Shown here: positions 45,109 to 54,182 of the stretch, piece by piece
Layout: every line of letters begins with the position of its first letter
Numbering within the stretch: the stretch's first letter is position 1
Assembly: GCA_022823165.1 (NCBI GenBank)
Contig: JAJDXR010000062.1
Location: forward strand, 1-64,000
Length of the DNA stretch: 64,000 nucleotides
Direction of reading: 5' to 3'
Origin: Anaerolineae bacterium
Lineage (GTDB): Bacteria; Chloroflexota; Anaerolineae; Aggregatilineales; Phototrophicaceae
Position numbers and translations under genes: made by a program
The notes under the pieces: generated by a model
The model's database searches: none
What the model saw: only the letters and a program-made list of their open reading frames with translations
Told to the model about the DNA's origin: nothing

Positions 45109-46305
45109 ATGAGCCGCTACCTATCCAAGAGCGTTCAGAACTTGCGCCCGTCCGGCATTCGGCGTTATTTCGATATCGCCGCCACCATGGACGATGTGGT
45201 GACGCTAGGCATTGGCGAGCCGAATTTCGTCACGCCCGACCATATCGTAGACGCCGGTATAAAAAGCCTGCTTGATGGTAACACAGGTTACACCTCAAAC
45301 GCCGGCGCCTTCGAGTTGCGGGCGGCGATCGCGGCGCATATTGAAGGCAGATACGGGCTGCGCTATGCGCCCGAAGACGAAATCCTCGTAACCGTGGGGG
45401 TCAGCGAAGCGCTCTACCTGGCGCTCAAGGTCTTGCTCGATCCGGGCGACGAGGTGCTGGTGGTGGAGCCCTGCTTTGTCGCTAATCCGGCCCTGGTGGA
45501 GACGGCGGGCGGCGTGCCGGTGATGGCGCCCACCGCGGTGGAAGACGACTTTCAAATCACCGCCGCCGCGCTGGAGGCGCGAATCACGCCGCGCGTCAAA
45601 GCGATCTTGCTCAGCTATCCCAGCAATCCGACTGGCGCCACGCTGACAATGGAGCACATGCTGCAGGTTGCCCAGGTGGCCGAGAAACATGACCTGGTCG
45701 TGATCTCCGATGAGATCTACGAGCGGCTGGTCTATGGCGTCGAGCACATCAATTTCGCCACCTTGCCCAATATGTTCCAGCGTACAATTGTCTTGAGCGG
45801 GATGAGCAAATCCTACGCCATGACCGGCTGGCGCATCGGTTACGTCTCCGCTCCCAAAGTCTTCACCGAAGCCATGTACAAGATCCACCAGTATTTGATC
45901 ATGTCGGCGCCGACTATGGGGCAAGCCGCCGCGCTCGAAGCGATTCGCTCCGGCGAAGACGATGTTGAGAGCATGCGTCAGGAATATGATGCCCGCCGCC
46001 GGTTGCTTGTAGACGGTTTCAATCGGCTGGGCCTGCGCTGCTTTGAGCCGCGCGGCGCCTTCTACGCCTTTCCCAGCATCGCGATAAGCGGCCTGGATGA
46101 TGAATCTTTCTGCGCAACCCTGCTGGATGAAGAAAGACTGGCGCTGATACCGGGCAGCGCCTTCGGCGGCAGCGGCCGCGGCTACGTCCGCGCCAGTTAC
46201 GCCACCAGCGAAGACAATATCCGTGAGGCGCTGCGACGGCTGGAACGCTTCCTGGAGCGGCGCGGGCTGCTGCAGCCGCTTATGGAGCCGGCCCTGGCCT
46301 CCTAG
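45109..46305 (+). CDS. Class I/II aminotransferase (aspartate-aminotransferase type)
   Basis: This 398-residue pyridoxal-phosphate enzyme is of the aspartate/aromatic aminotransferase fold. Landmarks are GIGEPNFVTPDHIVDAG at the start, YPSNPTGATL, VISDEIYERLVYG, the cofactor lysine in LSGMSKSYAMTGWRIGY, and RASYATS with the substrate-binding Arg near the end. ATG 45109 follows AGGAGA at 45095. The likely reaction is transamination of an amino acid with 2-oxoglutarate, with broad or unknown preference. The next gene, gatB, is 150 bp away on the same strand. Confidence 0.88.
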   Translation: MSRYLSKSVQNLRPSGIRRYFDIAATMDDVVTLGIGEPNFVTPDHIVDAGIKSLLDGNTGYTSNAGAFELRAAIAAHIEGRYGLRYAPEDEILVTVGVSEALYLALKVLLDPGDEVLVVEPCFVANPALVETAGGVPVMAPTAVEDDFQITAAALEARITPRVKAILLSYPSNPTGATLTMEHMLQVAQVAEKHDLVVISDEIYERLVYGVEHINFATLPNMFQRTIVLSGMSKSYAMTGWRIGYVSAPKVFTEAMYKIHQYLIMSAPTMGQAAALEAIRSGEDDVESMRQEYDARRRLLVDGFNRLGLRCFEPRGAFYAFPSIAISGLDDESFCATLLDEERLALIPGSAFGGSGRGYVRASYATSEDNIREALRRLERFLERRGLLQPLMEPALAS

Positions 46306-46454
46306 CCGCTCGCGCGCGAGAAAGAGTACAATACAGCCTCGGCGCAATAGCCGAGGTTTTAATTTGCAATTTCATTCCAGGTTCAAACACTTGCGTTTGC
46401 GAACTTTTGTGCTAGATTATGAGTCATGTCAATCGTATGCCCGGTGAATCCCCG

Positions 46455-47912
46455 ATGAGCGAATGGAAAACCGTTATCGGCCTGGAAGTCCACGCCGAGC
46501 TGGAAACAGCCAGCAAGATGTTCAGCCCCTGCCCCGTAGTTGACAGCGTCGAAGCGGATCCAAACTCGGCGGTCGATCCGCTGTCGCTGGGCATGCCGGG
46601 TACCTTGCCCGTCATCAACATTCAGGCGATGGAATACGGCATCATGGTGGGCTTGGCGCTCAATTGCGAAATCCCGCCCATCAACCAGTTCGCGCGCAAA
46701 AATTATTTCTATCCCGACTTGCCCAAGGGCTATCAAATCAGCCAATACGACCGGCCGCTGGCTGTCAACGGCTATGTCGCCATTGATACCAAAAACGGGG
46801 CGACCAGACGGATACGAGTACGCCGCGCGCATATGGAAGAAGATACCGGCAAGCTGAGTCATGTCATGGGCGGCAGCCTGGTCGACTACAATCGCGCCGG
46901 TGTGCCTTTGCTCGAGATCGTTTCGGAACCTGACCTGTTTAGCGCCGATGAAGCCGCCAGCTACGCCCGCAAATTGCGCTCGATTCTGCGCTATCTGGAA
47001 GTCAACAGCGGCGACATGTCTAAAGGCATTCTGCGCTTCGAAGCGAATGTCAGCGTCAGGCGCGCGGGCGACGGCGACCTGCGGGAGCGCACCGAAATCA
47101 AGAACTTGAATAGCATCCGCAATATGGTCAAAGCGATAGAATACGAGGCGCGGCGGCAAATAGCGCTGTATCAAGCCGGCGAGACGGTAAAGCCGGCGAC
47201 CCTGGGCTGGGACGAGGCGGCGCAACGCATCACGATTCAGCGCTACAAAGAGCGCGCGGACGAATATCGCTATTTCCCCGAGCCTGATCTGCCCATCGTG
47301 GAAGTGAGCCGCGCCTGGGTCGACGAGATCAGATCCAAGCTGCCTGCCCTGCCCGATCAACTGCAACGGCGCTATGTTGAGGAGCTGGGCTTGAGCGAAT
47401 ACGATGCCGGCGTACTGACAGCGGAACGAGCTGTGTCCGACTACTTCCAGCAGATGATCGCCAAGGGCGCCGAGCCGAAGTCGGCGGCCAATTGGATCAC
47501 ATCTGATTTGTTCCGGTTGATGAACGCCAAGGAAATCGGGCGGGAAGGCATCAGCGGCATCCCAATTTCCGCTTCCGGTTTGACGGAATTGCTGGCATTG
47601 GCGCAGGAAGGCGTCATCAATCAAAGTACAGCCCGCAAGACCGTGCTGCCAGCCATGTGGGAGACCGGCAAGCGCGCCCCGGCAATCGTAGACGAACAGG
47701 GTTTGGCGCAGGTATCGGATACGGCGCTGATTGCGGACGCCGTTGACAAAGTTCTGCGCGCCAATGGCGACATGGCGCAGCGCTACCTCGACGGCAATCA
47801 CAAAGTGGTAAACGCGATATTCGGACGTATAATGGGCGAGCTGCGCGGTAAAGGCGACCCGAAAGTAGTCCGCAAACTGCTTAACGAAAAACTTTTGCGC
47901 TTGAAAGATTAA
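46455..47912 (+). CDS. gatB: Asp/Glu-tRNA(Asn/Gln) amidotransferase subunit B
   Basis: This 485-residue subunit of GatCAB, from the chosen start, phosphorylates and amidates misacylated Glu-tRNA(Gln) or Asp-tRNA(Asn). It has the cradle domain (TVIGLEVHAELETASKMFS, NFYPDLPKGYQISQYD-like block, HMEEDTGKLSH) and a C-terminal YqeY/tail domain for tRNA recognition. The metal-site cysteine at the FCSC position is replaced in MFSPCPV. Possible starts are 46419, 46437 and 46455; the last matches the family N-terminus MSEWKTVIGLEVH. gatA and gatC are not adjacent. Confidence 0.93.
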   Translation: MSEWKTVIGLEVHAELETASKMFSPCPVVDSVEADPNSAVDPLSLGMPGTLPVINIQAMEYGIMVGLALNCEIPPINQFARKNYFYPDLPKGYQISQYDRPLAVNGYVAIDTKNGATRRIRVRRAHMEEDTGKLSHVMGGSLVDYNRAGVPLLEIVSEPDLFSADEAASYARKLRSILRYLEVNSGDMSKGILRFEANVSVRRAGDGDLRERTEIKNLNSIRNMVKAIEYEARRQIALYQAGETVKPATLGWDEAAQRITIQRYKERADEYRYFPEPDLPIVEVSRAWVDEIRSKLPALPDQLQRRYVEELGLSEYDAGVLTAERAVSDYFQQMIAKGAEPKSAANWITSDLFRLMNAKEIGREGISGIPISASGLTELLALAQEGVINQSTARKTVLPAMWETGKRAPAIVDEQGLAQVSDTALIADAVDKVLRANGDMAQRYLDGNHKVVNAIFGRIMGELRGKGDPKVVRKLLNEKLLRLKD

Positions 47913-47939
47913 GTTACAGCCGATGGGGGACAATCCATT

Positions 47940-48419
47940 ATGTCATGGCATCAAACAATAATCGTGGGCAATTTGGGCGGCGATCCTGAACTTCGCTATA
48001 TGCAAAATGGACGCGCCGTCTGCAACTTCAGCGTGGCCGTCTCTGAACGCTGGCGCGACCGGCAGACCGAAGAGCAGCGTGAAAAGACCACCTGGTATCG
48101 CGTGGCTGTTTGGGGAAATCAAGCCGAACCTTGCAACACCTATCTTGCGCGGGGCCGGCAGGTCATGGTCATCGGCAATGTGCAAGCGCGCGGCTACGTG
48201 AACAACAACGGCGAGGCGGCGGCTTCATTGGACTTGACCGCGCGTGAAGTGCGCTTCCTCGGCGGGCGTGATGGCGGCGGGCAGCAAGGCGGTGGCTGGC
48301 AAGGCGGCGGGCAGCAAGGCGGCGGGCAACGCGGAGGACAGCGCGGCCAGTCACAGCAGAGCGACCGAGCGTCGAATTATCCCGATCAGCCGGCTTCGGT
48401 CGACGATATACCCTTCTAG
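47940..48419 (+). CDS. ssb: Single-stranded DNA-binding protein
   Basis: This 159-residue protein has an OB fold at residues 1-108 (HQTIIVGNLGGDPELRYMQNGRAVCNFSVAVSERW in part; TTWYRVAVWGNQAE) and a Gly/Gln-rich flexible tail containing imperfect GGGQQGGG repeats. It ends in the acidic tip VDDIPF that recruits SSB partner proteins. It coats single-stranded DNA in replication and repair. The gene starts 27 bp after gatB. Confidence 0.95.
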   Translation: MSWHQTIIVGNLGGDPELRYMQNGRAVCNFSVAVSERWRDRQTEEQREKTTWYRVAVWGNQAEPCNTYLARGRQVMVIGNVQARGYVNNNGEAAASLDLTAREVRFLGGRDGGGQQGGGWQGGGQQGGGQRGGQRGQSQQSDRASNYPDQPASVDDIPF

Positions 48420-48458
48420 ACGCCAGCGATCGCCGCATTTCACAGCAGTTGACTCCTC

Positions 48459-49181
48459 ATGCCTGATTTCGCCGCTGACCTGAGCGCTCGCAAGGCCTTG
48501 GTCACAGGCGCCGGCGCCGGGCAGGGCCGCGCGATAGCGCTGGCTCTGGCGGCCAGCGGCGCATCGGTAGCGGTCAGCGATATCAATATTGAGCGCGCCG
48601 AGCGCACTTGCGAGCGAATTCTGGAGCGGGGCGGCGCAGGCATCGCCTTGCAAGCCGATATCTCCAACCGCTTTCAGGCAGCCAACATGATTGAGACGGC
48701 GCGCGCCGCGCTTGGGGAAATCCACATCCTGGTCAACGCCACGCGCATTTTCCATCCCGAAGCGATGTTGACCATCGATGAATGGAATTGGCGTCGTCAG
48801 CTTGAGATAAACATCACCGGCCTCTTCTTCTGCATGCAATTGATGGGGCGGGTCATGGCCGACGAAGGCGGCGGCGTCATGATTAACCTCGCTGCCGCCG
48901 ACGGGCCGGGTTTCACGCTCCCGGCCGGCATGGCTTATGTCGCGAGCCAAGCGGCGGTCATCGCCATGACGCGGCAAGCAGCCCGCGAACTGGCGCCGCG
49001 GGGAATCCGCGTCAACGCCATCGTCACCGGCAGCGACTCTCAACCTGGATTCGCGCCGGCAAGCAATAGCGAATCGGCCGCGAGGGTCGCCGAGACAGCC
49101 CTCTATCTATGTTCGGACGCCGCCGAGTCCTTAACCGGCCAGGTGATTGGCGGCGCCGGCGATGCTGCTGTAGATCGATAA
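48459..49181 (+). CDS. SDR-family protein lacking the catalytic Ser and Lys
   Basis: This 240-residue short-chain dehydrogenase fold has an intact cofactor motif, TGAGAGQGRAIA (TGxxxGxG). The active-site positions are altered: NxxS reads NLAAADG (Ser to Ala), YxxxK reads YVASQ (Lys to Gln) and the NNAG motif reads VNATRIF. The overall sequence (AAREL APRGIRVNAIVTG) is still typical, so the fold should be kept while classical dehydrogenase chemistry is unlikely. It could be a structural or regulatory relative. It lies directly after ssb. Confidence 0.75.
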   Translation: MPDFAADLSARKALVTGAGAGQGRAIALALAASGASVAVSDINIERAERTCERILERGGAGIALQADISNRFQAANMIETARAALGEIHILVNATRIFHPEAMLTIDEWNWRRQLEINITGLFFCMQLMGRVMADEGGGVMINLAAADGPGFTLPAGMAYVASQAAVIAMTRQAARELAPRGIRVNAIVTGSDSQPGFAPASNSESAARVAETALYLCSDAAESLTGQVIGGAGDAAVDR

Positions 49182-49199
49182 TCGCGATCGACGCGGCGC

Positions 49200-49631
49200 C
49201 TATTCGCCAGTGGAACCAAAGCCGCCGGCGCCGCGCGCGGAAGCCGACAAGTCCTCCAGCGAATCAACCAACTCAATCGACTCGGTGTGTACCGGCACGA
49301 CCAGCAACTGAGCGATTTTCTGGCCCGGGCTAATACGATAAGCATTGCTGCCGAGATTGACCAACAAGATCTTGAGCTCGCCGCGGTAGGAGCTGTCAAT
49401 GACGCCAGCCAGCGTGTGAATGCCTGCAGCCGCCATGCTCGACCGATCCTTGACCAAGCCGACGAAGCCGGGCGGAATTTCCAGATACAAACCGGTATTA
49501 ACCAGAGCGCGCTGCCCCGGCTCTATCCGGTAATCCGCTAGCGTGAAAAGATCGTAGCCGGCATCGCCCATGCGCGGCGGCGCAAAGTCAATGTTGAGCG
49601 TACGCAATTTCTCGCTTTGATAAACACGCAT
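49200..49631 (-). CDS. dut: Deoxyuridine triphosphatase
   Basis: This 143-residue trimeric dUTPase hydrolyses dUTP to dUMP, keeping uracil out of DNA and feeding thymidylate synthesis. All five motifs are visible: MGDAGYDLF (1), DRSSMAAAG (2), GVIDSSYRGE with the catalytic Asp (3), ISPGQKIAQL (4) and the C-terminal RGAGGFGSTG P-loop-like motif (5). It is downstream of mug on the same strand with a 9-bp gap. Confidence 0.96.
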   Translation of the reverse strand: MRVYQSEKLRTLNIDFAPPRMGDAGYDLFTLADYRIEPGQRALVNTGLYLEIPPGFVGLVKDRSSMAAAGIHTLAGVIDSSYRGELKILLVNLGSNAYRISPGQKIAQLLVVPVHTESIELVDSLEDLSASARGAGGFGSTGE

Positions 49632-49640
49632 CTTGCCAAC

Positions 49641-50159
49641 CTATTTCAGTCGCGCTCGGCGGCGATAGTCGTCGGCCAATTCCTGCCAATGCGAAATGTC
49701 CCAAAAGCCGCGAGCCGCGCCCGAGGGCGAGGGAAGCACAACGAATTCGGTCTCGCCCAGACGGCGCGGCTGCCAGCCATAGGCAACGGCAGCGCCGGCA
49801 GACAAGCGATTCCAGGCGCGCCAGGCGGCTTTGCTGGTGAAAGCCACTATCTGAGGCCGATGGCGGCGGATTGTCTCGCTGAGGCGCTTCGGGCGGAAGT
49901 CGCTGCTGCGCAAGCTGCTGTCGCTGCCATAAGCGGACTTGGCCACATCAGTCAGCCCGATATTAAGGTCAAGCAACCGGCGAAACTCGCTCGGCGCATA
50001 TCGCCGCGGGGTCAGGCCGGTCTCGTGCAAGGCGCTCCAGAAGGCATTCGAGCTGTGGGCGTAATACGCGCCCGCGCGGGCCGAGGCCATGCTGGCGGCT
50101 GTTCCGCAGAATACAAGCACCAAGCCTTCTCGCATGACATCCGGCAGCACGTCGTTCAT
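49641..50159 (-). CDS. mug: Mug/TDG-type mismatch-specific uracil-DNA glycosylase
   Basis: This 172-residue glycosylase removes uracil or thymine opposite guanine. Motif 1 is LVFCGTAASMASARAGAYYAHSSN, with an Ala-Ala-Ser in place of the usual Asn-containing loop; AFWSALHETGLTPR follows, and the DNA-intercalating loop reads PSPSGAARG. The change at the catalytic-loop Asn (GINPG in E. coli Mug) may alter activity. It forms an evident co-expressed pair with dut, a classic uracil-control pairing. Confidence 0.85.
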   Translation of the reverse strand: MNDVLPDVMREGLVLVFCGTAASMASARAGAYYAHSSNAFWSALHETGLTPRRYAPSEFRRLLDLNIGLTDVAKSAYGSDSSLRSSDFRPKRLSETIRRHRPQIVAFTSKAAWRAWNRLSAGAAVAYGWQPRRLGETEFVVLPSPSGAARGFWDISHWQELADDYRRRARLK

Positions 50160-50160
50160 G

Positions 50161-50928
50161 TCAATCCGAGCTTCTTGCCAGCAACTGTAGATTATTCCGA
50201 TGCGTCTCGCGGTAAAACTTGTCCAGCCGCTGCGGCAGCTTAAAATCTTGACCGCCCGTCAGAGACTGCAAATAGGCGATAGTCCGGTCTAGAGCTTTGC
50301 GCCCGCTGGTCGAGCCATGAGACGGGATTGACCGCTTGAGACCGGGCTTGCTCGCCCAGGCTTCCAGCGCGGACAGCCAGGCGCCCAGCAGCGGTTCGCT
50401 TTTTGCATTTAACACGGGCAGGGGCGTTTCGATGGCGTCTCCGCCAAGCATGACGCCCCATTCCGGTATCCAGCCCACGATGCAATCTGTCGTATGGCCC
50501 GGCAGGTGATGCAGTTCCAGCGTCACAGCGCCGAGATCCAGATTCATGCGCGTGCTGAAGGTAAAATCGGGCGGCATCAAGCGAACCTGGTTCCACGCTT
50601 CCGGATCAGCAGCTTGCATGCTGTCCAGGGTCTGCGGAATCTCGAATTCAAATCGGCGGCGACATTCCTCGTGGCCGACTATGGCAAGGGGCGGTCGCCT
50701 GAACCCGGACGTCCCCCAGCAGTGATCCCAATCGGCGTGGCTGTAGACTACATAAAATGGCTTGTCGCCCAGAATGGCGGCAAACGCGGATATATCACGC
50801 GGGTGTGACAGCGTATCCCAAACCACCGCCCGGCGCTCGCCGACAAGGACCGCCGCTCGCGCCCCGACACCCGCCGCCACCGCCTCGTGAAGCCACAGGT
50901 TGGGTATGATTTCTTTAGGCTGTCCCAT
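50161..50928 (-). CDS. Metallo-beta-lactamase-fold hydrolase
   Basis: This 255-residue MBL-fold protein has the metal motif YSHADWDHCWG (HxDxDH variant H-A-D-W-D-H), a further His in PGHTTDC, Asp in LGGDAIETP and a terminal His in IPSHGS. ATG 50928 gives the family start EIIPNLWLHEAVAAGVGA; the longer frame upstream is not conserved-looking. The substrate cannot be predicted. It is immediately upstream of mug on the same strand with 1 bp between, likely one operon MBL-mug-dut. Confidence 0.82.
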   Translation of the reverse strand: MGQPKEIIPNLWLHEAVAAGVGARAAVLVGERRAVVWDTLSHPRDISAFAAILGDKPFYVVYSHADWDHCWGTSGFRRPPLAIVGHEECRRRFEFEIPQTLDSMQAADPEAWNQVRLMPPDFTFSTRMNLDLGAVTLELHHLPGHTTDCIVGWIPEWGVMLGGDAIETPLPVLNAKSEPLLGAWLSALEAWASKPGLKRSIPSHGSTSGRKALDRTIAYLQSLTGGQDFKLPQRLDKFYRETHRNNLQLLARSSD

Positions 50929-50998
50929 AAACTGCGCTTCCAAAGCTGGAGCAAAATCGCGCGGGCAAGCGACCGCCCGGCTCTCCCCAGGCTGGCCC

Positions 50999-52117
50999 CT
51001 ACTGCAGATCCGCCTGGAAATCCGGCACGAGATGAAAAGAGTCAATCGTAGCAAGCCAGGGAAAGTCGCTCGCCTCAACCGCAAGCAAGTCTTCCTTGAG
51101 GTTGCTCAGCCGCAGGTTCGCCACATGCAGCCGATTGTCAGCGCCGTTTAGCATGATCGCCAGCCCGCTCTCAGTCTCGCCGTCAAGCGAAGCCAGAAGA
51201 TACGAGACCTTGTACCCGGCATTGCCATCGACCTCGACCGCTTCTGCGGAACGAGCTGTGACGCCGCTGCGCCAACTCTGAATCCAGTCGATCGCCTCGG
51301 CGTCACTGTTGATCGCCACGTCGACAGTCGACAGAACCAGCGAGCCCGCATCGCCGACGATGGTGGCCGGTACGCCTTCGGCTGCATCGGTCACTTCCCA
51401 TTCGGCCGGATAGCGAGCGATGTGCTTGTCAAGGTTGTCGAAGTAAACTTCCCAGCCGAAGGGAGCCTCAGCATAAATTGGCAGCCGCTCGATGCTGTCG
51501 GCGACGCCCTGCAAGACAAACTTGAGCTCCTGCGGCGCATTCTCGGCCATGACCACGCGAACGCTATAAATGTCGCCATCTTCAAGCCAGGATTCCTGCC
51601 GCGCAATCATGTGAGAGCGGCCGCGCGCCAGGTTGAAGTCAATCTGGACGATGTCGTCAGCGGTGATTTTGCGGCCAGTCTCGTCCCAGCGCGAATAGCC
51701 GCTCCAGGTACTGCCCAGCCAGGCGCTGTCCAGGTAGGCGCTGAGCGCTTCGCTATCGGCCAGGCCCGAGCGATCCTTGCTGATACGCACTTCGATGACG
51801 CTAAGCAGGTCAGCGTTTGTCAAGCTGGCGCGGATTTCATCGGCGCTATTGCTGCCTGAGCCTGGGCTCCAGCCGGTCGGCGCGCCTATCGTGAACAAGC
51901 CCGACTCATGCAGGAATGAAGCATCGAAATTGATGGCGGCGGTATCGGGAGGCGGCGGCAGAGTCGGCTCCGGCAAAGGCGTCGGACGCGCCGCTTCGGC
52001 ATCGATTTCAGCCTGACCGATATTCCCCGTCAACATCGGCAGGATCAAGCTGCCGACCATGGCGATCGTCATGATTATGCCGATAACATAAGTTAAGGTT
52101 TTGGTAGTTCTGTTCAT
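50999..52117 (-). CDS. Membrane-anchored protein with two repeated beta domains
   Basis: This 372-residue protein has one N-terminal helix (YVIGIIMTIAMVGSLILPML), then a Pro-rich linker (PLPEPTLPPPPD). Two PsbP/DUF1795-like modules follow: FTIGAPTGWSPG to SIERLP at about 70-215, and HIARYPAEWEVTD to DSFHLVP at about 225-365, each with a central VEVRI/VDVAI strand followed by a helix. The protein is extracytoplasmic, with no catalytic motif seen. It is divergent from the double-GNAT gene. Function is unknown; a ligand-binding role is the natural guess. Confidence 0.55.
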   Translation of the reverse strand: MNRTTKTLTYVIGIIMTIAMVGSLILPMLTGNIGQAEIDAEAARPTPLPEPTLPPPPDTAAINFDASFLHESGLFTIGAPTGWSPGSGSNSADEIRASLTNADLLSVIEVRISKDRSGLADSEALSAYLDSAWLGSTWSGYSRWDETGRKITADDIVQIDFNLARGRSHMIARQESWLEDGDIYSVRVVMAENAPQELKFVLQGVADSIERLPIYAEAPFGWEVYFDNLDKHIARYPAEWEVTDAAEGVPATIVGDAGSLVLSTVDVAINSDAEAIDWIQSWRSGVTARSAEAVEVDGNAGYKVSYLLASLDGETESGLAIMLNGADNRLHVANLRLSNLKEDLLAVEASDFPWLATIDSFHLVPDFQADLQ

Positions 52118-52304
52118 TCAAACCCCATTCCAGGCGCGCCGTCAAAGCGCGGCCATGATACCGCAAAAGGGAAACACTGTTAAGCAAGACTTTTTCACCT
52201 TACAATCAGCCGGCGCCGCCGCCGCCAAAGCGACCGATTTGAAAACGGCGCGCCGTTTCATAGCCATCATCATATCCAAAGTCAGGCGCGAGACCGACCG
52301 CATT

Positions 52305-53309
52305 ATGAAGAACTCCGATCTTGAAATTCGCCCGCTTTCCCTGGATGACGCGCAAAGCTACGTCAACACCGAAAATGCAGTCTCGGCCTCAATTGGCCTC
52401 AATGAACGAATCGGCCCCGAGATTGTGCTGCTGCAGTGGCGGGAGCCAGGTTTCGACCTGTCCGATTCGTCGATTGCCTATGTCGACGCCAATGGCTTGC
52501 TCGCGGGTTACGCCACCTTCTGGGCGACCGCCGATAAGCCAGTTCGTCCCGGGGTCAATTGGGGTGTGCATCCCGCCTATCTCGAGCGCGAAATTGAGCG
52601 AGAGTTGCTGGCCTGGGCTGATGCCAAAGCTCGCGAGGTCATCGCCCGCTGCCCGCCGGAGGCGCGGATCAGCCTGCGAAGCGGCGCCCGCCAAGGCTAC
52701 TCCTTCGCCGAGAACGCGCTGCAAAAAGCCGGCTTCAGCGTCAGCCGCAGCTTTTACGACATGGAAATCAAGCTGACGGCGCCCCCTATTCGCCCGCCCT
52801 GGCCAGAGGGGATCGTCACCCGTCCCTACTGCCATGAAGCTGATTTGCCCTTGCTGGTCGATGTCGTGCGCGATTCCTTCTCCGATCACTTCGGCTTTAT
52901 CGAAGATCCCTTCGAGAAAGATCTGGAGGTATTCCGCCACTGGCTGGACAACGATCCCTACTTTGAACCGGAGTTGGTGATTTTTCCAGTGGACAAAACA
53001 ACCGGCGCCGTGGTGGGCTGCCTGCTCGGGCTGACGCAGGATTTCCGCGCTGCCGAAGCCGGCTATATCGACACGGTTGGCGTCCGCCGCGACTATCGCC
53101 GGCGCGGCCTGGCGTCGGCGATGCTGCAACACAGTTTCGCGGCTTTTTGGGATCGCGGCAAGCGGCTGGTTCACCTTGACGTAGACGGCCAAAGCCTGAC
53201 CAACGCCGTCGCGCTCTATGAGCGCGTGGGCATGTACGTCTATCAGCGCTACAACGTCTACGAGAAAGTCTTGCGCGAAGGGGTCGAATTGGCCAAGGTG
53301 ACCCCCTGA
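52305..53309 (+). CDS. Double-GNAT (MshD-like) acetyltransferase
   Basis: This 334-residue protein has a degenerate N-terminal GNAT fold at about 1-170 (YATFWATADKPVRPGVNWGVHP) and a good C-terminal GNAT at about 180-320 with the acetyl-CoA motif VGVRRDYRRRGLASAMLQHSF and the following DVDGQSLTNAVALYERVGM. The architecture is that of mycothiol-synthase-like and other tandem GNATs. ATG 52305 is used; the frame open to 52101 gives no family similarity. The substrate is unknown. Confidence 0.8.
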   Translation: MKNSDLEIRPLSLDDAQSYVNTENAVSASIGLNERIGPEIVLLQWREPGFDLSDSSIAYVDANGLLAGYATFWATADKPVRPGVNWGVHPAYLEREIERELLAWADAKAREVIARCPPEARISLRSGARQGYSFAENALQKAGFSVSRSFYDMEIKLTAPPIRPPWPEGIVTRPYCHEADLPLLVDVVRDSFSDHFGFIEDPFEKDLEVFRHWLDNDPYFEPELVIFPVDKTTGAVVGCLLGLTQDFRAAEAGYIDTVGVRRDYRRRGLASAMLQHSFAAFWDRGKRLVHLDVDGQSLTNAVALYERVGMYVYQRYNVYEKVLREGVELAKVTP

Positions 53310-53327
53310 TAGAAGATAGATCAGGCA

Positions 53328-54167
53328 ATGGATATGGAATCGGGATACGTCAAGGTCAATGGCGCGGAGCTCTACTATGAGCGCGCGGGAGCGGGTCGAA
53401 CGCTGGTTATGATTCACGCCGGCATTGCCGATTGCCGCATGTGGGACCATGAGTTTGCATCGCTGGCCGACGTCTGTCAGACGCTGCGATATGATATGCG
53501 CGGCTACGGACGCAGCCTGCCGCAGGCCGGCGAGTTCAACCTGCAGGACGACCTCGAAGATCTGCTTGAGCAGTTGAATGCGCCGGCGCCTTACATCCTT
53601 ATGGGCTGCTCGATGGGTGGCGGCCTGGCGATTGAATTTGCCCTGGCGCAGCCTGAGCGGGTATCGGCGCTGATTCTGGTCGGCAGCAACCCGCCCGGCT
53701 TTGAAGCCGACGCCCCCTGGCCGGAGGACTTGATCGCGCAGTCCAACGCCGCGTTCGAGCAAGGGAATATCGATGCGGTAGCCGAGCTGGATATGCAGAT
53801 CTGGTTCGATGGCGTCGGTCGCTCGCGCAGCGATGTCAATCCGACAATCCGGGCCAAAGCTTTCGAAATGGCGCGCCAGGTTACAGAGCATGAACTGAGC
53901 GGGACCGGGGAGCATAAGCGCAAGACGGCTCCTGTACCAGCGGCGCAGCGCCTGCAAGAGTTGACGATGCCCGCCCTGGTCGTAATCGGCGAGCATGACC
54001 TGCCCTTTCTGCGCCAAGCAGCCGATTTTTTGGCGGAGCAGCTTCCAAACGCGCGCAAACTAATCGCGCCCGATGCGGCGCACCTGCCCAACATGGAGCA
54101 GCCCGCTTTTTTCGAAGCGCAGTTGCGCGAGTTTCTCGCGACCGTGCTCGCCTCCGCCTGGCAATAG
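53328..54167 (+). CDS. Alpha/beta-fold hydrolase
   Basis: This 279-residue hydrolase has the nucleophile elbow GCSMGG (about residues 87-92), an oxyanion-hole region MIHAGIADCRMWDHE, a probable acid Asp in VIGEHDLPF, and the catalytic His in DAAHLPNMEQP. The likely substrate class is esters or lactones. It starts 18 bp after the GNAT gene. Confidence 0.85.
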   Translation: MDMESGYVKVNGAELYYERAGAGRTLVMIHAGIADCRMWDHEFASLADVCQTLRYDMRGYGRSLPQAGEFNLQDDLEDLLEQLNAPAPYILMGCSMGGGLAIEFALAQPERVSALILVGSNPPGFEADAPWPEDLIAQSNAAFEQGNIDAVAELDMQIWFDGVGRSRSDVNPTIRAKAFEMARQVTEHELSGTGEHKRKTAPVPAAQRLQELTMPALVVIGEHDLPFLRQAADFLAEQLPNARKLIAPDAAHLPNMEQPAFFEAQLREFLATVLASAWQ

Positions 54168-54182
54168 CTGACGGCGGCGACC

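Noticed and set aside
46383..47933. Long minus-strand open frame of 516 codons across the gatB locus
   Set aside because: It lies entirely antisense to gatB, which has full family similarity; GC-rich codon use creates such frames. No recognisable domain.
48290..48350. Short tandem GGCGGGCAGCAAGGCGG-like units
   Set aside because: These encode the flexible Gly/Gln linker of SSB and are low-complexity coding sequence, not a repeat element.
52389..54017. Minus-strand open frame of 542 codons across two plus-strand genes
   Set aside because: It spans the GNAT and alpha/beta-hydrolase genes, both with intact motifs on the plus strand. Shadow frame.
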